DNA from: UBA11373 sp046714175
GTDB taxonomy: Bacteria; Actinomycetota; Acidimicrobiia; Spongiisociales; UBA11373
NCBI GenBank assembly: GCA_046714175.1
Contig: JBKKBI010000029.1
Coordinates: 1-32,906, forward strand
Length of the DNA stretch: 32,906 nucleotides
Direction of reading: 5' to 3'
Position numbers and translations under genes: made by a program
Part shown: positions 25,207-31,421 of the stretch, piece after piece
Position numbering within the stretch: position 1 is the stretch's first letter
Layout: every line of letters starts with the position of its first letter
Notes under the pieces: model-generated
Seen by the model: the letters and a program-made list of their open reading frames with translations, nothing else
The model's database searches: none
Told to the model about the DNA's origin: nothing

Positions 25207-25682
25207 CCGTTGGGCTCGAACCCCGAAGTTTCACCTGGGTGATCGCCCGGCGGCTCGCCGTATCGGAGCGCATCGGCGGCTATGGCTTTCAGCATCGCCG
25301 GGTGCGGCGCGAGGAAGAGATCAATTGGTTGCGGTCGCAGGGGGTCAACGCGGTCCTCTCGCTGCTCGAGGGCAACCAGAACCTCGCCGCCTACGAGAAG
25401 GCTGGCTTGATCTCGGGCAACGAACCGCTGCCCTCCTTGACTGTGGATGGCGCCAAGCGGGTGCTCAAGGCGATGAGCCGGATGCTCTCCAAGCAGGATC
25501 GGGTGCTGCTGGTGCATCGCGACATCATCGACGACACCATGGCCGGGGTTCTCGCTGGTTATCTGGTGCACTCGGGGCGGATCGACGACCCGATCATCGC
25601 CACGGCGTTGATCCAGGAGATCCTGCGTCGTCCGTTGGGGCCGGAAGCCAGGGCGATCATCCCCCAGGCGACCGGAGTCTGA
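25203..25682 (+). CDS. Dual-specificity phosphatase-like protein lacking catalytic Cys and Arg
   Basis: A 159-residue protein whose order of segments resembles the dual-specificity phosphatase fold: RIGGYGFQHRRVRREEEINW (23-42), LRSQGVNAVLSLL, then a buried strand and helix VLLVHRDIIDDTMAGVLAGY (101-120). In active enzymes the latter reads HCx5R[ST]; here H105 is kept but the cysteine is R106 and the arginine is T112. I therefore infer a pseudophosphatase, or a distant fold relative with another role. It overlaps folP (ATGA) and sits where folB is found in related folate operons. It does not resemble FolB. UGA stop at 25680-25682 abuts folK. Confidence 0.6.
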   Translation: MTVGLEPRSFTWVIARRLAVSERIGGYGFQHRRVRREEEINWLRSQGVNAVLSLLEGNQNLAAYEKAGLISGNEPLPSLTVDGAKRVLKAMSRMLSKQDRVLLVHRDIIDDTMAGVLAGYLVHSGRIDDPIIATALIQEILRRPLGPEARAIIPQATGV

Positions 25683-25691
25683 GTCGCAGAC
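25677..25691 (+). other. Hairpin at the pseudophosphatase-folK junction
   Basis: GTCTG (25677-25681) and CAGAC (25687-25691) form a perfect 5-bp stem with loop AGTCG. It spans the UGA stop of the upstream gene and lies exactly where folK should start. Short enough to occur by chance. Confidence 0.4.
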
Positions 25692-26172
25692 CGCCGTTGG
25701 CCTCGGCTCCAACCTCGGCGACAGCCGAAGCCTGCTGAAATCGGCGGTGCAACGGCTTCGTGATCTTGGCGTTGTGGTCGCGGTGTCCTCGTTGTGGGAG
25801 ACCGCGCCGGTGGGGGAGGTGCCCCAGCCCGACTATCTCAACGCAGTCGTACTCCTGGATACCGTGCGGGGGCCGCGTCCGTTGCTGGACCGGTTCCTCG
25901 AGATCGAGGCGAAGTCGGGTCGGGTGCGTCGGGAGCGCTGGGGACCGCGGCCGCTCGATCTGGATCTTCTCCTCTACGGCGACGCCACCATCGACACTCC
26001 GGGGCTGCGGGTGCCGCATCCCCGGATGACGGAGCGCCGGTTCGTGCTCGCCCCACTCGCCGAGGTCTGGCCCGATGCGGTGGTACCGGGGCACGGTCCC
26101 CTCGCCACCCTCGTGGCCGCGGTGGCCGATCAGGAAATGCGCTGGGTGCAGGGGAGGGAGTGGGCCGAGTAG
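25681..26172 (+). CDS. folK: HPPK (FolK), no canonical start codon in frame
   Basis: 2-amino-4-hydroxy-6-hydroxymethyldihydropteridine pyrophosphokinase, the step before FolP. The conserved N-terminus VGLGSNLGD begins at 25696. Later motifs: SSLWETAPVG, the WGPRPLDLDLLLYG catalytic loop (two Asp for Mg2+) and VPHPRMTERRFVLAPL. The reading frame is open from 25612 after an in-frame TGA at 25609, but contains no ATG, GTG or TTG before GTG 25747, which would remove the first ~17 conserved residues. The 5' boundary given (25681) is only where a protein of normal length (~163) would begin. Possible causes: a non-canonical start, +1 recoding at the upstream GTC-TGA-G, or a sequence error. Confidence 0.85.
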   Translation, partial: ESQTAVGLGSNLGDSRSLLKSAVQRLRDLGVVVAVSSLWETAPVGEVPQPDYLNAVVLLDTVRGPRPLLDRFLEIEAKSGRVRRERWGPRPLDLDLLLYGDATIDTPGLRVPHPRMTERRFVLAPLAEVWPDAVVPGHGPLATLVAAVADQEMRWVQGREWAE

Positions 26173-26174
26173 AC

Positions 26175-26216
26175 CCGTTGTCCGTTGTCCGTCGCGTGTG
26201 GCCGATACCCGATCGC
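26175..26216. repeat. Heptamer repeat locus 5 (6 units)
   Basis: Forty-two bases just after the folK stop, in 7-base units: CCGTTGT (twice), CCGTCGC, GTGTGGC, CGATACC and CGATCGC. On the minus strand the first units read ACAACGG, like units of loci 4 and 6. Confidence 0.65.
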
Positions 26217-26223
26217 CACCCCG

Positions 26224-26229
26224 TACACT
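26224..26229 (+). promoter_or_regulatory. Candidate -10 element (TACACT) for the DUF2520-panC-coaX-lysS operon
   Basis: TACACT lies 39 bases upstream of ATG 26269; a purine-rich AGGACTGGAA at 26251-26260 could serve as ribosome binding site. It comes directly after the heptamer repeat. Confidence 0.45.
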
Positions 26230-26268
26230 GTTCCTGTCTGGTACCCATCGAGGACTGGAACAACTCTC

Positions 26269-27078
26269 ATGGATCTCACCCTGGTCGGCCCCGGTAGGGC
26301 TGGCCTCGCGCTCAGCCTGGCCGCCCGGGAGGCCGGGCACCGCATCGTCGGGGTGCTCGCCCGCGATGCCGCCGCGGGCTCCGCAGCGGCGCAACGACTC
26401 GAGAGCGCGGTGCTCGACTGGACCGCGGTCTTGCCGCCCACCGACCTGCTCCTGATCGCAGTTCGCGATGACGCCATCGGCGCGGTGGCGACCCGTCTCG
26501 CCGCCCAGGTGGCTCACGTGAGTGGGGCGGTGCATCTCTCCGGTCTCACTCCGGTTGGGGTGCTGCGACCGCTCGGCATCCCGATCGGCTCGTTGCACCC
26601 TTTGCAGACCCTTCCCACCCCGGAGTCCGGGGCGGCGCAATTGGGCGGGGCGTGGATTGCGGTCACGACAGAGGACGATCTGTTGGCCGACCGCCTCTTC
26701 GCCTTCGCCGCCTCATTGGGAGGGCATCCATTCGAATTGGTCGATGAGCAAAAGCCGCTCTATCACGCCGCGGCTGCCGCCGCCGCCAACTTCCCTCTGG
26801 CGTCGCTCGCCATTTCTCGTCGTCTGTTCGCTGCTGCGGGAGTCGACTTTGCGGTTGCCGGGCCTCTGATCGCCGCGGTGATCGCCAACGCAGCCGCCCT
26901 GGGACCAGAGGCGGCGCTGACCGGACCCGTCGCCCGCGGCGATGTGGGCACCGTGCGTGCCCAGGTGGCCGCAGTGGCGGCGGCGGCCCCGGAGCTCCTG
27001 GACCACTTCGTGGCCCTGGTACGAGCCACCGCGGTGGTGGCCGGCACCGGCGAACTGATCGAGGAGGCGTTGCCGTGA
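26269..27078 (+). CDS. Rossmann-like / DUF2520 dehydrogenase family protein
   Basis: A 269-residue protein with an N-terminal NAD(P)-binding fold (VGPGRAGLAL, 6-15) and a C-terminal helical DUF2520 domain containing KPLYHAAAAAAANF. This family (mycobacterial Rv3603c) has no established reaction. It overlaps panC by 4 bases (GTGA). Its architecture (Rossmann plus helical dimer domain) resembles ketopantoate reductase, so a role in making pantoate for PanC is possible but only inferred. No panE or panB is in the window. ATG at 26269. Confidence 0.85.
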   Translation: MDLTLVGPGRAGLALSLAAREAGHRIVGVLARDAAAGSAAAQRLESAVLDWTAVLPPTDLLLIAVRDDAIGAVATRLAAQVAHVSGAVHLSGLTPVGVLRPLGIPIGSLHPLQTLPTPESGAAQLGGAWIAVTTEDDLLADRLFAFAASLGGHPFELVDEQKPLYHAAAAAAANFPLASLAISRRLFAAAGVDFAVAGPLIAAVIANAAALGPEAALTGPVARGDVGTVRAQVAAVAAAAPELLDHFVALVRATAVVAGTGELIEEALP

Positions 27079-27950
27079 TCGTGGTCGAGACCTTCGCGGC
27101 GGCCCGCGAGTGGGTGGCAGGCTCGGTGGCGCTGGTGCCGACGATGGGCTATCTCCACGAGGGCCACCTTGCTTGCGTGGCGGCGGTGCGGGGCCGGGCC
27201 GATATCGTCGCGATGTCGGTTTTCGTAAACCCGCTGCAGTTCGAGGACCCCGCCGACCTGACCCGGTATCCCCGCTCGTTGGATCGGGATCTGGGACTGG
27301 CCGAAGCGGCCGGGGTCGACTTCGTGTTCGCTCCGTCCGTAGCGGAGATGTACCCGGCACCGCCGCTCACCAAGGTCTCGGTGACCGAGGTCGCCGCCGG
27401 TATGGAGGGGGCGCATCGTCCCGGCCACTTTGACGGGGTGGCGACGGTGGTCGCCAAGTTGTTCGCCGGGATCAGGCCCAGCCAGGCTGCTTTCGGACGC
27501 AAGGATGCCCAGCAACTCGCGGTCGTGCGTCGCATGGTGTCCGACCTCAGCTTCCCGGTGACCATCGTCGAGGTACCCACGGTCCGCCATGCCGACGGGC
27601 TCGCTCTCTCCAGCCGCAACGTCTTCATCGAGGATCGCAAGGCGGCGCTAGGCCTGTCGCGGGGGTTGTTCCTGGCCGCCGATGCCGCCGCCGCCGGGGA
27701 GCGCTCCGGTCCGGTCCTCGAGGAGCTTGCCGGGCGCACCGCCAGCCGCGCCGGGGCGGCGGTCGAGTACGCCACCCTCGCCGACGCCGCCACCTCCCGG
27801 CGGATTGCCGCACTCGATCGTCGCGCATTCCTCGCCATCGCCGCCCGGGTCGGCCCGGTGCGTCTCATCGACAACGTCGTTCTCGAGCCGGACGGCACCG
27901 CCGACCGGGGGACCAGGCTCGATGGTCCCTCGATCCTTGGAGGAACCTGA
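27075..27950 (+). CDS. panC: Pantothenate synthetase
   Basis: A 291-residue ligase that condenses pantoate with beta-alanine using ATP. The nucleotidyltransferase HxGH motif is HEGH (28-31) in VPTMGYLHEGHL. Other blocks: FVNPLQF, GHFDGVATVVAKLF, FGRKDAQQL and the KMSKS-like DGLALSSRN. GTG at 27075 overlaps the DUF2520 stop. The stop shares one base with the coaX start (TGATG). panD, which gives beta-alanine and lies between panC and coaX in mycobacteria, is absent here. Confidence 0.96.
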   Translation: MIVVETFAAAREWVAGSVALVPTMGYLHEGHLACVAAVRGRADIVAMSVFVNPLQFEDPADLTRYPRSLDRDLGLAEAAGVDFVFAPSVAEMYPAPPLTKVSVTEVAAGMEGAHRPGHFDGVATVVAKLFAGIRPSQAAFGRKDAQQLAVVRRMVSDLSFPVTIVEVPTVRHADGLALSSRNVFIEDRKAALGLSRGLFLAADAAAAGERSGPVLEELAGRTASRAGAAVEYATLADAATSRRIAALDRRAFLAIAARVGPVRLIDNVVLEPDGTADRGTRLDGPSILGGT

Positions 27951-28723
27951 TGCTCATCGCCATCGATGTCGGCAACACCCAGACAGTGATGGGTCTGTAC
28001 GACGGAGGCGAACTCGTCGACTCGTGGCGGCTATCCACGGTGCCCGACCGCACCGCCGACGAGTATCGGCTGTTCTTCGCCGGCTTGCTACGCCAAGACG
28101 GGTATCGGCTCGAGGAGGTCGATGGGATCGCGCTGTCGAGCGTCGTGCCCACCGTCAAGGCGGCGATGATCCAGGTCGCCCAGGACATGATCACCGGGCC
28201 ACTGGTCGTGGTCGGACCCGGGGTGAAGACCGGCATGCCGATCAACATCGACAACCCCCGCGAGGTCGGAGCCGACCGCGTGGTGAACTCGGTGGCGGCA
28301 GCCCATCGTTACGGGACCCCCGTGGTGGCTGTGGACTTCGGCACCTCGACGAATATGGATGCCGTCGATGCCTCCGGCGCCTACGTCGGGGGTGCGATTG
28401 CCCCCGGTCTCGAGGTGTCGTTGAACGCCTTGATCGGGGCGACCGCGGCGCTACGTCGGGTCGATCTGGTGCCTCCCCGAGCCGCCATCGGCAAGAACAC
28501 CGTCGAGGCCATTCAGAGCGGGCTGCTCTACGGCCACGCCGGGCTGGTGGACGGACTCGTGCAGCGGCTGGTGTCCGAGCTCGGGGGAGTGGTGCCGGTC
28601 GTGGCCACCGGGGGACTGGCCTCTACCATCGTTCCCCATTGCCGATCGGTCGAGATCGTGGATCCGAACCTCACACTCGACGGCCTGCGGATCATCTACG
28701 AGATGAATGTTGAGAATGCCTGA
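27950..28723 (+). CDS. coaX: Type III pantothenate kinase
   Basis: A 257-residue ASKHA-fold kinase, first step of CoA synthesis. Phosphate-binding loop IDVGNTQTVMG (5-15), central ADRVVNSVAA block, and FGTSTNMDAVDASGAYVGG (near 128-146) with the catalytic/ribose contacts. GGAIAPG follows. CoaX enzymes typically need a monovalent cation and resist feedback by CoA. ATG at 27950 shares a base with the panC stop, and the coding end overlaps lysS by 8 bases. Confidence 0.95.
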   Translation: MLIAIDVGNTQTVMGLYDGGELVDSWRLSTVPDRTADEYRLFFAGLLRQDGYRLEEVDGIALSSVVPTVKAAMIQVAQDMITGPLVVVGPGVKTGMPINIDNPREVGADRVVNSVAAAHRYGTPVVAVDFGTSTNMDAVDASGAYVGGAIAPGLEVSLNALIGATAALRRVDLVPPRAAIGKNTVEAIQSGLLYGHAGLVDGLVQRLVSELGGVVPVVATGGLASTIVPHCRSVEIVDPNLTLDGLRIIYEMNVENA

Positions 28724-30206
28724 CGACGAACCCACCGGACTCGAAGAGCATCGCCTGACTGGGGCGCGCCTGGCCAAGGTCGAGGCGATGCGTGCCGCCG
28801 GCGAGGAGCCCTATCCGTTTCGCTTCGAGCGGTCGCACTCCGCCGCCGAGGTGCGCGATCGCTGGGGGGACCTTGTCGCGGGCGCCGCGACGGGCGAACG
28901 GGTGACGGTGGCGGGAAGGTTGGTGAATGCCCGTCGGGTCGGCGGCCTGGTCTTCGGGGTGTTGCGCGATCACACCGGAGATCTACAGCTGTTCGTCGAG
29001 GCATCGGGACTGGGGGATCGTTTTGAAGCCTTCGACGATCTCGACGGCGGAGATTGGGTCGGGGCCACCGGCGAGGTGATCACCACCAAGCGCGGCGAGC
29101 TCAGCGTCCGGGTGGAGCAGTTCGTCCTCCTCGCCAAGGGGCTGCGTCCCCTCCCCGAGAAGTGGGCCGGGTTGCAGGACGTGGAGAAGCGCCATCGCAT
29201 GCGCTACGTCGATCTGATAGTCAACGAGGACGCCCGTCGCACCATGGTCGCCCGGGTGGCGACGATCCAGTCGATCCGCGATTCGCTGCTCGCCCGCGGC
29301 TTTCTCGAGGTGGAGACTCCGGTGTTGCACGCCGTCCCCTCCGGGGGCCTGGCGACTCCGTTCGCCACCCATCACGATGCCCTCGACCAGGACATGTTCC
29401 TCCGCATCGCCCTCGAGTTGCACCTGAAGCGACTGATCGTCGGCGGTGCCGACCGGGTGTTCGAGATCGGACGGGTGTTCCGCAATGAAGGGATCTCCAC
29501 CCGGCACAACCCCGAGTTCACGATGCTCGAGGTGTATCAGGCACTGGCCGACTACGGGGACATGGTCGATCTCACCGAGGCGCTGGTCACCGAGGCGGCG
29601 GGCCGCGTGCTGGGCACCACCGAGATCTCATTCGGCGGACGGGGCATGTCCCTGGCAGCGCCGTGGCGTCGCCTCGACTATGTCGACGCGGTAGCCCAAA
29701 CGACCGGGGCGGACTGGGATCCGATGATGCCCACCGCGGAGGCGGCGACGCGGGCGGCGACCGCAGGAGTGGCAGTACAGCCGAGTTGGGGCACCGGGCG
29801 GATCATTGCCGAGGTGTTCGAAGCCCTCGTGGAGTCAACCCTGTGGGAGCCGACTGTGGTGATGGATTTCCCTGAGGAGATTTCCCCACTGGCTCGCAAG
29901 CATCGCTCCCGGCCGGGTCTCACCGAACGTTTCGAGGTGATCGTGGCCGGAAACGAATTGGCCAACGCGTTCTCGGAACTGAACGACCCGGTGGATCAGC
30001 GGCGTCGCTTCGAGACCCAGGCCGCAGCTCGCGCCGCCGGCGACCACGAGGCGCATCCCATGGACGAAGACTTTCTCCGCGCCCTGGAGTACGGCATGCC
30101 CCCCACCGGTGGCATGGGGATGGGCATTGACCGGCTGGTGATGCTGCTCACCGATCACACCTCGATCCGCGAAGTGGTGCTGTTTCCGCATCTGCGGGAG
30201 GAGTAG
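28716..30206 (+). CDS. lysS: Lysyl-tRNA synthetase, class II
   Basis: A ~496-residue enzyme that charges tRNA-Lys. The N-terminal OB-fold anticodon-binding domain covers ~60-150. Class II motif 1 lies near GFLEVETPVL, motif 2 is FRNEGISTRHNPEFTMLE, and motif 3 is GMGMGIDRLVMLLT near the C-terminus. ATG 28716 overlaps the coaX stop by 8 bases; ATG 28707 would add three residues. coaX-lysS adjacency recalls mycobacteria, though the intervening small gene (Rv3599c) is missing. The end is convergent with the polyprenyl synthase, only 8 bases apart. Confidence 0.96.
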   Translation: MPDDEPTGLEEHRLTGARLAKVEAMRAAGEEPYPFRFERSHSAAEVRDRWGDLVAGAATGERVTVAGRLVNARRVGGLVFGVLRDHTGDLQLFVEASGLGDRFEAFDDLDGGDWVGATGEVITTKRGELSVRVEQFVLLAKGLRPLPEKWAGLQDVEKRHRMRYVDLIVNEDARRTMVARVATIQSIRDSLLARGFLEVETPVLHAVPSGGLATPFATHHDALDQDMFLRIALELHLKRLIVGGADRVFEIGRVFRNEGISTRHNPEFTMLEVYQALADYGDMVDLTEALVTEAAGRVLGTTEISFGGRGMSLAAPWRRLDYVDAVAQTTGADWDPMMPTAEAATRAATAGVAVQPSWGTGRIIAEVFEALVESTLWEPTVVMDFPEEISPLARKHRSRPGLTERFEVIVAGNELANAFSELNDPVDQRRRFETQAAARAAGDHEAHPMDEDFLRALEYGMPPTGGMGMGIDRLVMLLTDHTSIREVVLFPHLREE

Positions 30207-30214
30207 CGCCGGGC

Positions 30215-31207
30215 CTAGGACGATCGCGCTACGGCCACCCGTTCCATCAGGTAGTCGCCCAGTCGCGTGAACACCCCGCTCACGGTGCTGTCGGGCATGG
30301 CCGCCACCGCCTCCGCGGCGGCCACCATCCGCCGCTCCGCTTCGGCGAGTGCTATGTCGAGGTGATCCCCGCTGCGCACGATGTCGATCACCCGGCCCAC
30401 CGCCTCTTCCGGGTAGGGCCGGCCGGCTTGGAGCAAGCGACGGACCTCGGCGCCATGGTCGCCGGAGAGGGCGGAGAGCACGGGAAGCGTAAAGGTGCCT
30501 TCCCGGATGTCGGATCCGGCCGGCTTGCCGAGAAACTCCGCAGTCGCAGCCAGGTCGAGGACGTCGTCGGTCAACTGGAACACCATCCCCACTTCGTGGC
30601 CCCAGCTGGTGGCGGCGGCGACGACGCTCGGATCTGCCCCGCCCGCGATCGCCCCGAGGCGAGCCGAGGTGCGGATCAGGCTGGCGGTCTTCTTCTCGAT
30701 GACCGTGAAGTAGCCCGCGGGGTCCTGGTCCACCTGGCCTCCGAGTTGCAGTTCCAGCACCTGGCCCTCGCACAACAGGGCGTAGGTCCGGGCGAGCAGT
30801 GCCACAGCCTCGGTGCCCAGCGGGGCCGCCACTTCGGAGGCCCGGGCGAGGAGAAAGTCGCCGGCGAGGATGGCGATCGTGTTGGTCCAGTTGGCGTTTA
30901 CCGAAACCGTGCCCCGGCGGCTGGCGGCCTCATCGATGACGTCGTCGTGGTACAGGCTGCCGAGGTGGATCAGCTCCACAGCCACCCCGGCCTCGATGGG
31001 ATCGCCCCCGTCCTTCCCGCCCAGCTCGGCCGCTACTTGGGCGAGCATTGGCCGGTACCGCTTGCCCCCCGCCAGAAGGTGCTGGGCGATTTCGGTGAGA
31101 TAGGGGTCATCGGATGTGGTCACCTCGACCAGGCGCCGCTCCACACTCTCGAGTCGGGACCAGACCCGCTCGATCGGCACCAAGTCCCGCAGCGGGGGGA
31201 GGTTCAT
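30215..31207 (-). CDS. Long-chain polyprenyl diphosphate synthase
   Basis: A 330-residue trans-isoprenyl diphosphate synthase that elongates allylic diphosphates with IPP. Motifs: GGKRYRP (47-53), first aspartate-rich DDVID (88-92) and second DDVLD (214-218). Residues 4-5 before the first motif are small (G83, S84) rather than aromatic; in this family that correlates with long products, so a menaquinone side chain is likely. On the minus strand TACTAT (31220-31215) ends 7 bases before ATG 31207, so I choose this leaderless start; ATG 31216 overlaps the -10 and gives three more residues. A longer open frame upstream is low-complexity. Confidence 0.92.
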   Translation of the reverse strand: MNLPPLRDLVPIERVWSRLESVERRLVEVTTSDDPYLTEIAQHLLAGGKRYRPMLAQVAAELGGKDGGDPIEAGVAVELIHLGSLYHDDVIDEAASRRGTVSVNANWTNTIAILAGDFLLARASEVAAPLGTEAVALLARTYALLCEGQVLELQLGGQVDQDPAGYFTVIEKKTASLIRTSARLGAIAGGADPSVVAAATSWGHEVGMVFQLTDDVLDLAATAEFLGKPAGSDIREGTFTLPVLSALSGDHGAEVRRLLQAGRPYPEEAVGRVIDIVRSGDHLDIALAEAERRMVAAAEAVAAMPDSTVSGVFTRLGDYLMERVAVARSS

Positions 31208-31214
31208 CGGTGCC

Positions 31215-31220
31215 ATAGTA
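31215..31220 (-). promoter_or_regulatory. Candidate -10 element (TACTAT) for the polyprenyl synthase
   Basis: TACTAT on the minus strand lies 7 bases before ATG 31207, with no ribosome binding site between. Strongest of the leaderless candidates here. Confidence 0.5.
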
Positions 31221-31252
31221 CGGGCAGGCGCGATCGCCTTTCCCCGGCCCCG

Positions 31253-31294
31253 GTGCCCGTTGCCCGTTGCCTGTTGCCCCTCGCCCCTCCAGCC
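31253..31294. repeat. Heptamer repeat locus 6 (6 units)
   Basis: Forty-two bases in the divergent gap: GTGCCCG, TTGCCCG, TTGCCTG, TTGCCCC, TCGCCCC and TCCAGCC. Reverse complements include ACGGGCA (as in locus 1) and GGGGCGA (as in locus 3). Confidence 0.75.
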
Positions 31295-31353
31295 CCGGAA
31301 CAACCGAACCGATACACGCGTTACAAGCCGCGGATTACAAACTCGCCCATCGC

Positions 31354-31359
31354 TATAGT
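31354..31359 (+). promoter_or_regulatory. Candidate -10 element (TATAGT) for clpC
   Basis: TATAGT, one mismatch from consensus, lies 62 bases before the clpC start. Two copies of TTACAA (31321-31326 and 31335-31340) sit upstream but are not at standard -35 spacing; they could be an activator site. No CIRCE or HAIR element is seen. Confidence 0.55.
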
Positions 31360-31366
31360 TGCGGGG

Positions 31367-31394
31367 GCGCCTCCGGTGAGTACTCCGGGTGCGC
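31367..31394 (+). other. Interrupted palindrome in the clpC leader
   Basis: GCGC-CT-CCGG (31367-31376), an 8-base loop TGAGTACT, then CCGG-GT-GCGC (31385-31394). Eight Watson-Crick pairs, one G-T and one mismatch. It lies between the -10 and the ribosome binding site and could be an operator or an mRNA hairpin. Confidence 0.45.
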
Positions 31395-31421
31395 CGTTGC
31401 CATCTGAGGGAGACGAAAGCC

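Noticed and set aside
25203..25682. Reading the gene between folP and folK as dihydroneopterin aldolase (FolB)
   Set aside because: Length, the VHRDIIDD loop and the lack of FolB motifs do not fit; only its position would suggest it.
30207..30214. Bidirectional terminator between lysS and the polyprenyl synthase
   Set aside because: Only 8 bases separate the convergent stop codons and no stem with a T-run is visible.
31300..31421. CIRCE, HAIR (HspR) or ClgR operator before clpC
   Set aside because: No TTAGCACTC inverted repeat, no CTTGAGT-N7-ACTCAAG, and the CGC...GCG pairs present do not have ClgR spacing.
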